A stretch of 64,000 bases of DNA from Vreelandella lutescens. GTDB taxonomy: Bacteria > Pseudomonadota > Gammaproteobacteria > Pseudomonadales > Halomonadaceae. Every line of letters begins with the position of its first letter. The first letter of the stretch is position 1. The notes under the pieces were generated by a model. The model was given only the letters and a program-made list of their open reading frames with translations, searched no databases and had not been told where the DNA came from. Below are positions 45,651 through 53,395 of the stretch, piece by piece. The position numbers and the translations under genes were made by a program. The DNA lies in assembly GCF_014640815.1 (NCBI RefSeq), contig NZ_BMHM01000004.1:463975-527974 (forward strand), given 5' to 3'.

Positions 45651-47002
45651 TTGGTGGTCTCTCCCTTGGCCAGCTTGCGGGCGCGGCGAGCCAGGTCGCG
45701 CACCTCGCTTGAACAGGCAACGGTGGCCTTTGCGGTATAGTTTTCGTGATTGCGCTCGATATCGTCGAGCACGTAGAGGTAGTTCACCATCAGCCCAGCC
45801 GCTTGCTTCATCCCTTTGGCAGACACATCGCCCAGCCAGTTGATGCGATGCAGCTCGGCACCGTTGCCCAAGTGGAAGCGGGCCACCGGGTTCAGCGGCA
45901 GGCCATGGCGGTTCTTCTGATCGACCAAGTAGTGGGCAGCGAGCGGGCGAATGGCGGTTTTGAGCCGCTCTTCGCGGGCCTTGTCCTGCTGCCAGTTGGG
46001 CGTCGCTAGTGCGTCCAGCGCTTCGCGAATCGTGTCGGGCCACTGGGTATTTTGCTGCTGCTCTTCCAGCCACTGGGCAAAACCGGGCACCGGCGAGAGG
46101 GTGACGAAGTGCTTGAGCTGGGGCAGTTCCTGGCTGAGTTCCTGCACCACCTGCTTGATTAGGAAATTGCCAAACGAAATGCCGCGCAGCCCGGTTTGGC
46201 AGTTGCTGATACCGAAGAAGGCGGCGGTATCGGCATCATCGGGGTCTGCCAAGCCATCCTCAACGCCTGCCAAAATGGGTTGAATACGGCTGGGTAGCCC
46301 TTTGTGGAGTGCGACCTCCACGAAAATCAGTGGTTCGTCGCCAATCGCGGGGTGAAAAAACGCGAAACAGCGGCGGTCTCGGGCATCCAAGCGCCGCCGC
46401 AGGTCGTTCCAGTCCTGAATTTCATGCACTGCTTCGTAGCGGATGATTTTTTCTAGAATGGAAGCAGGCGTATTCCAGTCGATCCGCTTGAGCATCAAAA
46501 AGCCGCGGTTAAACCAGGAGCCAAACAGGTGCGCAAAATCATCGTCGATGGGCGCTAAGTTGGGCTCCTCGCGCAGCAGTTGCAGCAGGTCTTCGCGCAT
46601 TTTAACCAAGTCGTAAGTGCCGTCGGTGGCGAGATTCAAACGCCTAAACAGCTCCTGGCGGCGCGGCTCGCAGGCTTCAAACAGTACCTGCAGCGTGTGG
46701 TTGTCGCGGGCCTGTTGATAGGCTTGGTAGGCGCTATCAATCTGTTGGGGTTCAGCGGCAAAGTCGTCGGCTAGTCGGTTAAAAAACTGGCGTTTTTCTC
46801 CTTCCGACAGCCGCTGGTAAATCGCCAGTGCGCGGCTGGCCAGCGCAATGCTGGAGGCTTCGCCGTCACTGGCCAACAGCGCTTGGCAGGCCTTGACCAG
46901 CTGATGATGGTCGGGCGTTAGCGTTTCCGGATGTTTGCGCCGTAACAGCGCGTCCCGTTGGGTGATGCTGTTAAACATCTCTTGGAGAAAGGTCATGTTC
47001 AT
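45647..47002 (-). CDS. matA: Malonyl-CoA decarboxylase (MatA)
   Basis: 451 residues, full length for bacterial MCD. An N-terminal helical domain (about 1-150) precedes the catalytic GNAT-like domain: HPAIGDEPLIFVEVAL, FGNFLIKQVVQELSQELP, FVTLSPVPGFAQWL, and LNPVARFHLGNGAELHRINW. Ser and His of the SPVPGF and NPVARFHLGNGA segments match the active site of the family. It splits malonyl-CoA to acetyl-CoA and CO2. It lies 13 bases after the TRAP large permease and overlaps matB by 4 bp. Confidence 0.95.
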   Translation of the reverse strand: MNMTFLQEMFNSITQRDALLRRKHPETLTPDHHQLVKACQALLASDGEASSIALASRALAIYQRLSEGEKRQFFNRLADDFAAEPQQIDSAYQAYQQARDNHTLQVLFEACEPRRQELFRRLNLATDGTYDLVKMREDLLQLLREEPNLAPIDDDFAHLFGSWFNRGFLMLKRIDWNTPASILEKIIRYEAVHEIQDWNDLRRRLDARDRRCFAFFHPAIGDEPLIFVEVALHKGLPSRIQPILAGVEDGLADPDDADTAAFFGISNCQTGLRGISFGNFLIKQVVQELSQELPQLKHFVTLSPVPGFAQWLEEQQQNTQWPDTIREALDALATPNWQQDKAREERLKTAIRPLAAHYLVDQKNRHGLPLNPVARFHLGNGAELHRINWLGDVSAKGMKQAAGLMVNYLYVLDDIERNHENYTAKATVACSSEVRDLARRARKLAKGETTK

Positions 47003-47015
47003 GATGCGTCCCCCT

Positions 47016-48350
47016 TTAACCCATGATCAGGTTCGGTAGCCATAGCGCAATCCCAGGAAACAGGCAGAGCAGCAGAATGCCCAGCACCATGCACAGCGCA
47101 TAGGGTAGGCTGCCCATCAAAATATCCCGCAGCGAGATATCCGGCGCGATGCCTTTGATGATGAACAGGTTAAGCCCCACCGGCGGCGTGATCAGGCCAA
47201 TTTCCAAGTTGATGGTGAGAATGACCGCGAACCAGTAGGGGTCGAAGTCCGCCGCCAAAATAATCGGCAGCAAGATAGGCGCGGTCATTACAATGACGGC
47301 AACAGGGGGTAGGAAGAACCCCGCCACTAACAAGAACAGGTTGATAACGCCCATCAGCACCCAGCGATTCACTTCTAAATCGGCAATGGCCGCGGCCACG
47401 GTTTGGGTGATGAACATCGACGAGAGCGCGTAGGCGAACACCTCGGCGGTGGCGATCACCAGCATGATCATCACGCTCTCCCGCAGCGAGTCGCGCATGA
47501 TCAGCTTGATGGGGCCTAGCTGCCACATGCGGTAAATCACAATCGCCAGCGCCAAGCAGAGAAATGCCCCCACGCCTGCGGCTTCAGAGGGCGTCGCCAC
47601 GCCGCCGTAAAGGGCAAACAGAATACCCGCAACCACACCCAAAAAGGGCAGCACTCGCACCAGCGCCTTCATGTTGCTATCGACGTTCTGCTTGATGTTC
47701 TCCTTCAGCTTTTCAGCAGAAGCCGCCAGCGGGTTGTTGTAACCACCGGCCATCTTGCAGGCAATCATGGTCCAAATCATAAACAGACCCGCGAGCATAA
47801 AGCCCGGCACCACCCCAGCAATAAACAGGCGGCCAATCGAGGTTTCGGTCGAGATACCGTAGATAATCATGGTGACCGAGGGTGGAATCAAAATCCCCAG
47901 CGTGCCGCCTGCGGCGATACAGCCCGCCGCTACGCCATCCGGGTAGCCACGGGTGCGCATTTCAGGGATGCCCATTTTGCCGATGGCGGCGCAGGTGGCG
48001 GGGGAAGAGCCCGAGAGCGCGGCGAAAATAGAGCAGGCACCGATATTAGAGACCGCGAGACCCCCGGGCAGGCGACCCATCCACAGGTCTAGTGAGCGGT
48101 AAAGATCGCGCCCGGTAGGGGAAGAGGCCACCGCCGCGCCCATCAAAATGAACATCGGGATGGCCACAAAGCCAAACTCCGCGATGCGATCAAAAAACGT
48201 TTCGCCAAAGTAGGTAAGTTCCGGCAGGCCCCGGTCGTACAGCAGCGCCAGCAGTGACACACCGCCAAGCGCGAACGCAATCGGGGTACCAATCGCCATC
48301 AGTACGATTAAACCAATGGCCACGATAATGCCAAGCGTAATGGGATCCAT
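47016..48350 (-). CDS. TRAP transporter large permease (DctM type, probable malonate)
   Basis: 444 residues with about 12 transmembrane helices. DctM landmarks are IAVGLIVLMAIGTPIAFALG-like N-terminal helix, FVAIPMFILMGA, a GSSPATCAAIGKMGIPEM motif and GGTLGILIPPSVTMI. The C-terminal part has ITPPVGLNLFIIKGI. It forms the sodium-driven transport channel. It lies 2 bases from dctQ and just before malonyl-CoA decarboxylase, which points to malonate. Confidence 0.93.
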   Translation of the reverse strand: MDPITLGIIVAIGLIVLMAIGTPIAFALGGVSLLALLYDRGLPELTYFGETFFDRIAEFGFVAIPMFILMGAAVASSPTGRDLYRSLDLWMGRLPGGLAVSNIGACSIFAALSGSSPATCAAIGKMGIPEMRTRGYPDGVAAGCIAAGGTLGILIPPSVTMIIYGISTETSIGRLFIAGVVPGFMLAGLFMIWTMIACKMAGGYNNPLAASAEKLKENIKQNVDSNMKALVRVLPFLGVVAGILFALYGGVATPSEAAGVGAFLCLALAIVIYRMWQLGPIKLIMRDSLRESVMIMLVIATAEVFAYALSSMFITQTVAAAIADLEVNRWVLMGVINLFLLVAGFFLPPVAVIVMTAPILLPIILAADFDPYWFAVILTINLEIGLITPPVGLNLFIIKGIAPDISLRDILMGSLPYALCMVLGILLLCLFPGIALWLPNLIMG

Positions 48351-48352
48351 GA

Positions 48353-48874
48353 TTAGCCCTCCCCACGCATAATTTCAGCGACGTACTGCAGCGAGAGCAG
48401 CGTGGCCCCCACGGCCATCGGCAAGATGGCGGGCCAGAGCGGCGGGTTCCACACCGAGCCGGTGGTCCATTCGCCGTGCAGTGCTTCAAAGACGTATACC
48501 CAAGAGGCGTAGGCCAACGCCGCGCAAAAGCAAAGGCCAAACAGCGAGGCCACTAAGCGCATGGCTTTTTGCGCCAGGCCGCCGAGGGCATCTGGCACGA
48601 TGGTGATTGCCACATGGCCACCGGTCATCAGTACATAAGGGCTGCCCATCAGCATGGCCCCAGTCACGGAGAAAATCGTGAATTCGGTCTGCCAGCTTGT
48701 GCTCATGCCCAAGGCGTAGCGGATAAACACCATTTGGCAGATCACCAGAACGCCTGCCACAAACATGGCGCAAGCAAGGTATGCCGAAACGCGAGACAGC
48801 ATATCCATTAAGCGGATATAGCCGCCAATAACCCCGCTGCGTACGGCAGGGGGGTGAGTAGTTGAAGTTGCCAT
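48353..48874 (-). CDS. TRAP transporter small permease (DctQ type)
   Basis: 173 residues with four transmembrane helices. The family motif region reads SWQTEFTIFSVTGAMLMGSPYVLMTGGHV. It stabilises the large permease. ATG 48874 follows GAGGGA. A 9-bp hairpin lies in the gap between dctP and this gene. Confidence 0.9.
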   Translation of the reverse strand: MATSTTHPPAVRSGVIGGYIRLMDMLSRVSAYLACAMFVAGVLVICQMVFIRYALGMSTSWQTEFTIFSVTGAMLMGSPYVLMTGGHVAITIVPDALGGLAQKAMRLVASLFGLCFCAALAYASWVYVFEALHGEWTTGSVWNPPLWPAILPMAVGATLLSLQYVAEIMRGEG

Positions 48875-48911
48875 AGTTCCCTCGTCAAGCTCAGCAAGCA
48901 GCGGACAAACG

Positions 48912-48932
48912 TGGCCACTCAGCGAGTGGCCA
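48912..48932 (-). promoter_or_regulatory. Intercistronic hairpin between TRAP dctP and dctQ
   Basis: TGGCCACTC and GAGTGGCCA form a perfect 9-bp stem with loop AGC. No T-run follows on the minus strand. Placed just after the binding-protein gene it could stabilise that mRNA or partly stop transcription, giving more binding protein than permease. Confidence 0.6.
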
Positions 48933-48954
48933 GCACGGTCAATGGGGGAGTGCC

Positions 48955-49950
48955 TTACTCGACGGCAAGCGCCGCGTCGATGATGGCCTGACCGTTGGGA
49001 ACGTTATCGGCAAAGTTTTTGTAGGAGGTTTCGCGGGCAATCTCTAGCCAAGCGTTGTAGTCATCCTCGCTCATGCTGACCACTTCAACGCCGTTCTCTT
49101 TATATAGGTCGACCATCTGCTGATCGATGGCGGCGGCTTCTTCCGCAAAATAGACCTCGGCGGCTTCACCAGCTTCCATGAGCGCGGCTTGCTGCTCCTC
49201 GGTCAACCCTTGCCACACCTGCTCTGAGATCAGAATGGGCTCGTACATAAACCAAAGGGCAAATTCGCCAGGTTCGGTGAGACAATCTACCTGCTCGTAA
49301 AGGCGGAAAGAGATGAACGACATCGAAGAAGTGTTGGCGGCTTCCAGCACGCCGGTCTGCATGGCGGTATACACTTCGGAAGAGGGCATGGAGGAGATCG
49401 ACGCGCCAGCGGCTTCCAGCATCTCTTCAAATGCGGGGCCAGCGGCGCGGATATTTTGTCCATTAATCGTTTCGGGGGAGGTAATACACTGCTCGCTGGA
49501 AGCAAAGCCGCCCGATAGCCACGCATCGGATAATACCCGTGCCCCGCCTTCCAAGATGACATCTTTAATCATCGTCATGTATTCGGAGTCATTCAGCCGC
49601 TGGGCGTGGGCCTGGTTACGCACTAACCCAGGCATCAGCGTGGCGGAGAATTCCGGATGGCGACCGCTGGCGTAATCCAGCGGTAGTGAGGTGATATCCA
49701 ACCGGCCACGGGCCAGGGCACCCCACTGTTCACGGGCTTTGAACAGCGACTGGCCGGGATAGACCTCAATGGTTAGGCCCACATCCGCATCGGCGACGTG
49801 GCGTGCCATCATTTGCACCATTTCATCGCGAATATCGCCCTGGCCACCGGGGAACTGGTGTGAAGCGCGAAGGACGGTGTCAGCACTGGCGTGGGAGGCT
49901 GCAATAGCAAGGCCCAAGGCAGCAGCGGTGGGCAGTAAGAAGCGTTTCAT
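48955..49950 (-). CDS. TRAP transporter periplasmic binding protein (DctP type, probable malonate)
   Basis: 331 residues from ATG 49950, which has GGAGA 8 bases upstream; the open frame to 50052 lacks a start signal. Signal peptide about 1-22 (LGLAIAASHASA), then the DctP fold: RASHQFPGGQGD, a GLTIEVYPGQSLFKAREQW block and SSEVYTAMQTGVLEAANTS. Conserved ligand arginine is likely in NGQNIRAAGPAFEE. It heads the operon with dctQM, matA and matB under the divergent GntR regulator, so malonate is the expected ligand. Confidence 0.9.
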   Translation of the reverse strand: MKRFLLPTAAALGLAIAASHASADTVLRASHQFPGGQGDIRDEMVQMMARHVADADVGLTIEVYPGQSLFKAREQWGALARGRLDITSLPLDYASGRHPEFSATLMPGLVRNQAHAQRLNDSEYMTMIKDVILEGGARVLSDAWLSGGFASSEQCITSPETINGQNIRAAGPAFEEMLEAAGASISSMPSSEVYTAMQTGVLEAANTSSMSFISFRLYEQVDCLTEPGEFALWFMYEPILISEQVWQGLTEEQQAALMEAGEAAEVYFAEEAAAIDQQMVDLYKENGVEVVSMSEDDYNAWLEIARETSYKNFADNVPNGQAIIDAALAVE

Positions 49951-50000
49951 GTGGCGTCTCCAACAGTTGTTGTTGTGTGTTTGGATTGGCGTTTTATGTT

Positions 50001-50052
50001 TATCAGGAGGCCTGATATATATTTCAATAGCGGTTATATATGCTAATGTCAA
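50001..50052 (-). promoter_or_regulatory. Promoter and operator of the malonate operon
   Basis: On the minus strand TTGACA (50047-50052) is followed after 17 bases by TATTGA (50024-50029). The perfect inverted repeat TATCAGG-AGG-CCTGATA (50001-50017) begins right at the predicted transcription start. A repressor such as the adjacent GntR protein bound there would block initiation. The -10 is weak. Confidence 0.55.
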
Positions 50053-50103
50053 ATTTATGCCATATTTATGTCGTAGCCTGCGGCGTTACCGAGGAGGTCA
50101 GTC

Positions 50104-50787
50104 ATGGCGGATACGAAGCGTTCTAACGCACAGCGGCTAAGGGATTCTTTAGAGGATGACATCATCAACGGGCGGCGCGCCCCCGGCGAGCGGCTAGACC
50201 CGGAAGCCCTTGGCCAAGAGTTCAATGTATCGCGCACCCCAGTGCGTGAAGCGTTTCAACAATTGGTGGCCAGCGGGCTGGTCACGGTCTCGCCGAAGAA
50301 GGGCACGTTCGTTGCGAAGGTGGGTATCGATCAGTTAATCGAAATGTTTGAAGTGATGGCAGAGCTTGAAGGTATGTGTGGCCGTTTGGCCGCGCGGCGC
50401 ATCAGCGAGCCAGAGCTGGCGGCGCTCAAAGCCGCACATCAGCGCTGCGAAGCCGCCGCCCTGGCGGGCGATACCGATGAGTACTACTACGAGAACGAAG
50501 CGTTCCATGACTGTATCTACACCGCCAGCCACAACACCTTTTTAGCCAGCGAAGCCCGCCAGCTCAAGCAGCGCCTAAAGCCTTACCGCCGCTTACAGCT
50601 GCAGGTACGCCAACGCATGCACAACTCGCTCCATGAACACCAAACGATCGTCGACGCCATCGAGCAGGGCGACGCCGCCCAGGCCCAGCAGGCGCTCTGC
50701 GACCACGTGTTGATCCAAGGCGAGCGCTTTAGCGACTTCGTTTCCAGCGTGCGCCGTATGGAAGCGCCGATGGAGAGAGCGGGCTAG
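50104..50787 (+). CDS. GntR-family (FadR/FCD) regulator, probable MatR
   Basis: 227 residues. Winged helix N-terminal domain (DDIINGRRAPGERLDPEALG, FNVSRTPVREAFQQLVASGLV) and an all-helical FCD ligand domain with metal-binding residues (EFFEVMAEL-like region, NEAFHDCIYTASHN, LHEHQTIVDAIEQGD). GAGGAGG precedes the ATG. It is divergent from the malonate TRAP-matAB operon, the usual place of MatR. Malonate or malonyl-CoA as effector is inferred. Confidence 0.88.
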   Translation: MADTKRSNAQRLRDSLEDDIINGRRAPGERLDPEALGQEFNVSRTPVREAFQQLVASGLVTVSPKKGTFVAKVGIDQLIEMFEVMAELEGMCGRLAARRISEPELAALKAAHQRCEAAALAGDTDEYYYENEAFHDCIYTASHNTFLASEARQLKQRLKPYRRLQLQVRQRMHNSLHEHQTIVDAIEQGDAAQAQQALCDHVLIQGERFSDFVSSVRRMEAPMERAG

Positions 50788-50799
50788 CGGCCAGTAGTG

Positions 50800-51252
50800 T
50801 TAAAAATCCCCCGGTGCGCACTGTAGGCAGGTGAGGCCGAGTGCGCGCCACTGGGCGACCACGGCGTCACGGTCGTCCAGTACGAGCCAGGGGGCGAAGC
50901 CGTCGCTGTGCATTTGGTTCAGTAGCGCTGATTTCACCTCTTCGTCATCCACATGGTCATCGCCTTCCGGGCGTAAGTACATGGCGTCGAAGGGGATGTC
51001 ATGACGGGTGAGCCATGCGTGGGTGTGCTCCCGGTGGCTGTCTGGGCGGCCGCTGCAGATGACGATCTGCTGGCCTTGGGCTTTGAGCAGTTTGACCAGC
51101 CGGGCGACGGGCTCAATCACCGGCGCGTTCGCCATGTGAGCAAAGAAAGGGTCCCACTGTTTGGCGGGGCCAAGTACCCACTCGTGGACATCGGCAGGGT
51201 GAAACTCGGCCAGTGTGCCGTCGACATCAACAATGACTGTGTTCATAAACAT
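50800..51252 (-). CDS. HAD-superfamily phosphatase (polynucleotide 3'-phosphatase-like)
   Basis: 150 residues. The HAD nucleophile motif is VDVDGTLAEF; motif II is ICSGRPD and motif IV LVLDDRDAVVAQW. The short form with SGRPDSHREHTHAWL and LRPEGDDHVDDEEVK resembles the phosphatase domain of phage T4 polynucleotide kinase. AGGAAAC lies just before the ATG. It follows the MBL-fold gene by 5 bases and belongs to the ABC importer operon. It should remove phosphate from an imported or processed compound; nucleic-acid ends are one possibility. Confidence 0.8.
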   Translation of the reverse strand: MFMNTVIVDVDGTLAEFHPADVHEWVLGPAKQWDPFFAHMANAPVIEPVARLVKLLKAQGQQIVICSGRPDSHREHTHAWLTRHDIPFDAMYLRPEGDDHVDDEEVKSALLNQMHSDGFAPWLVLDDRDAVVAQWRALGLTCLQCAPGDF

Positions 51253-51257
51253 GTTTC

Positions 51258-52340
51258 CTAATGTGTTAACAAGAGTGAAGAGAGCGGGCGCGTCGCTGAT
51301 GGGGCGTTTAGCGAAGGCTGCGTGATGAACCGTTCGCCCAGCAAATCACGCCAAGCGACCTCAGCATCGGCATGGAGTGAAGTAAATAGCGGTGCCACTT
51401 GGGCCGCCTGGAGCTGGTTGGCCAGGGCCACCAAGTGCGAAGCGCGTAAATGGACGTTCCAGCGCTGCCAAAGCACCTCGCCAGCGGCCAGCTGTTGGCG
51501 ACGCTGTGGCGTTAAGTAGCCGGTGTGGAGCAGGCGGTGGTGCGGCCAATCGGCAGGGTTATCACCACGGTCGCTGATGAGCCAAAGCGCCGGGTGAACG
51601 GCATTGGGGCGTTTTAAAACCGCCCGGATAGCCTCGTCTAACCCTTTACGGCGAAGGTCATTGGGCAGTGCGAGTAGGGCGGCCAGGTTATCGCGAATGA
51701 TCGGGTCAATCGCCCAAGGAAGGTGGCGTTGGTCCGCCTCTTCCGCCAGCCATAGCGCCATTTCCAGGGCACGCCCCGTTTCTGGTACCGGCAGCACCAA
51801 CGGGTGGTCTAACGCTTTGCCAATGGCGTGGATGCACTGCGCTTGGGGCTGGTCGTAGCGGCCGTAGGAGGCATCCAGCAACGCCGTGTGTGCGGGTGGG
51901 GGCGTATCAAACGGAAACAGGCGTGATTCAAAACAAGAATCGCCGCTGTAGAAAATGCCGCCTTCTACATCGAGATGCAGCCAGACGCCGCCTAGCGAGT
52001 GGCCCGCTTGCCCGGTGGTCACCGCAATCCCTTCGACGTTAATACGACCCCGGTAGGGCAGTGGCTGCCACGCCCGTTGTGGGGGCAGCGCCTCGGCGAC
52101 TAACGGCGTGCAGTAAAGCGGTATCTGCGCAGGCAGTTCCGCGACGCCGCCAATGTGGTCCACGTGGTCATGGCTAATCAATACGGCGTCTACGTCTAGC
52201 CCGCTTGCCCAGGTAATCGGCTCGCCGGGGTGCAGTGCCCCTCCGGCATCCAGCAGCAGGCGTTTGCCTTGCGCTTCCACCACGATGGCCGCCGGCCCTT
52301 TACCGCCCAGCCCGCTGAGGATCTGAATCGCGGCGCTCAT
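51258..52340 (-). CDS. Metallo-beta-lactamase-fold hydrolase with beta-CASP-like features
   Basis: 360 residues. Metal motifs: SHDHVDHIGG (motif II), AGHSLGGVWLHLD (motif III) and FYSGDSCFES (motif IV). The next part recalls beta-CASP nucleases of the CPSF/RNase J type: LPVPETGRALEMALWLAEE compares with their GRAQELL motif and LLHTGYLTPQRR with their gain-of-GYQ segment. The following VHLRASHLVAL lies where they have the SAHAD histidine. These resemblances are by eye. It has no signal peptide. The start overlaps the ABC ATPase gene by 4 bp. The substrate is unknown; phosphodiester hydrolysis is the reasonable guess. Confidence 0.75.
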   Translation of the reverse strand: MSAAIQILSGLGGKGPAAIVVEAQGKRLLLDAGGALHPGEPITWASGLDVDAVLISHDHVDHIGGVAELPAQIPLYCTPLVAEALPPQRAWQPLPYRGRINVEGIAVTTGQAGHSLGGVWLHLDVEGGIFYSGDSCFESRLFPFDTPPPAHTALLDASYGRYDQPQAQCIHAIGKALDHPLVLPVPETGRALEMALWLAEEADQRHLPWAIDPIIRDNLAALLALPNDLRRKGLDEAIRAVLKRPNAVHPALWLISDRGDNPADWPHHRLLHTGYLTPQRRQQLAAGEVLWQRWNVHLRASHLVALANQLQAAQVAPLFTSLHADAEVAWRDLLGERFITQPSLNAPSATRPLSSLLLTH

Positions 52341-53395
52341 TGGTCAGGCTCCAAGCACCAGCCTTCCAACAAGCGCACCGCGACGTGCTGGCCCTCGTTG
52401 AGTGCGGTGTGATGATAGGCCAGCAGCGCTTCTCCCGTGGATAAGCGCAGGTGTAGCTCATAGCGTTCACCGCGAAAGGTGAGCCGCTCAACGCGTCCGG
52501 TTAAGTTGCTGGGGTTTGTCGAGTGTGCGGGCGAGTGTGCCTCAATACGGATATGTTCAGGGCGTACCAGAACGGGCTGAGTGCGCGCCGTGAGTGGCGC
52601 GGCTAAGCCTTGCATCAGCGCTGATTCATTTAGCTGCTGGCCCGGTGCGCCGCCTGCGACCTGTAGTTGGCTGCCTTGGCCGATAAATCTAGCCACCCAT
52701 TCGCTACGCGGCTCTCGGTAGAGCGTTTCAGGCGTCGCCCACTGTACCAGCGCGCCGTCACGCATCACCGCAATGCGGTCTGCCATTGCCATAGCTTCGC
52801 TTTGATCATGGGTTACATACACCATGGTGGCTTGGGTGCGGCGGTGGAAGTCGACAAAGCTGTGCTCCATAGAAGCGCGCAGGTTGCGGTCTAGATTGGC
52901 GAGCGGCTCATCGAGCAGCACCACGTCTGGGTCGGTGACCAGGCAGCGCGCGAGCGCCACCCGCTGGCGCTGACCGCCGCTGAGTTCTTGCGGCGAGCGC
53001 TGGGCGTAAGGGGTAAGCGCGACTTGCTCCAGCGCGTGGGCGACCCGGCGCTGATACTCGCTGCCCTGAACGCGGCGCAGTTTCAGCGGGTAGCCCACGT
53101 TATCGGCCACGCTCATGTGCGGCCACAGCGCGTACGACTGAAACACCATGGCCATGTTGCGCTGTTCAGGGGGCACATGGTGCTGGTCGCTGGCGAGTAG
53201 AGTGCCGTTGAGCGTGAGGGTGCCGCTGCTGATCTGCTCAAACCCCGCCAGCATCCGCAGCATGGTGGTTTTGCCGCAGCCGCTGGGGCCTAGCAGGGCC
53301 ACAAACTCGCCAGGGGCAATCTCCAGCGACAGATCATCAACCGCCCGGTGATCGCCAAACTGTTTGGTCACACGATGAATAGCTAGCCCTGCCAC
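52337..53395 (-). CDS. ABC transporter ATP-binding protein (FbpC/PotA type)
   Basis: 352 residues. Walker A GPSGCGKTTM, Q-loop VFQSYALWPHMSV, signature LSGGQRQRVALARCL, Walker B VVLLDEPLANLD, and the switch histidine in YVTHDQSEAMAMAD. A C-terminal TOBE domain (VLVRPEHIRIE) follows. It powers the FbpB-like permease encoded just upstream. It overlaps the permease by 13 bp and the MBL gene by 4 bp. Confidence 0.93.
   Translation of the reverse strand: MAGLAIHRVTKQFGDHRAVDDLSLEIAPGEFVALLGPSGCGKTTMLRMLAGFEQISSGTLTLNGTLLASDQHHVPPEQRNMAMVFQSYALWPHMSVADNVGYPLKLRRVQGSEYQRRVAHALEQVALTPYAQRSPQELSGGQRQRVALARCLVTDPDVVLLDEPLANLDRNLRASMEHSFVDFHRRTQATMVYVTHDQSEAMAMADRIAVMRDGALVQWATPETLYREPRSEWVARFIGQGSQLQVAGGAPGQQLNESALMQGLAAPLTARTQPVLVRPEHIRIEAHSPAHSTNPSNLTGRVERLTFRGERYELHLRLSTGEALLAYHHTALNEGQHVAVRLLEGWCLEPDQ

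Noticed and set aside
45651..46073. Long N-terminal extension of matB to 648 residues
   Set aside because: It lies in the antisense-free but wrong frame of the malonyl-CoA decarboxylase gene; matB has a normal family start at 45650 with a 4-bp ATGA overlap.
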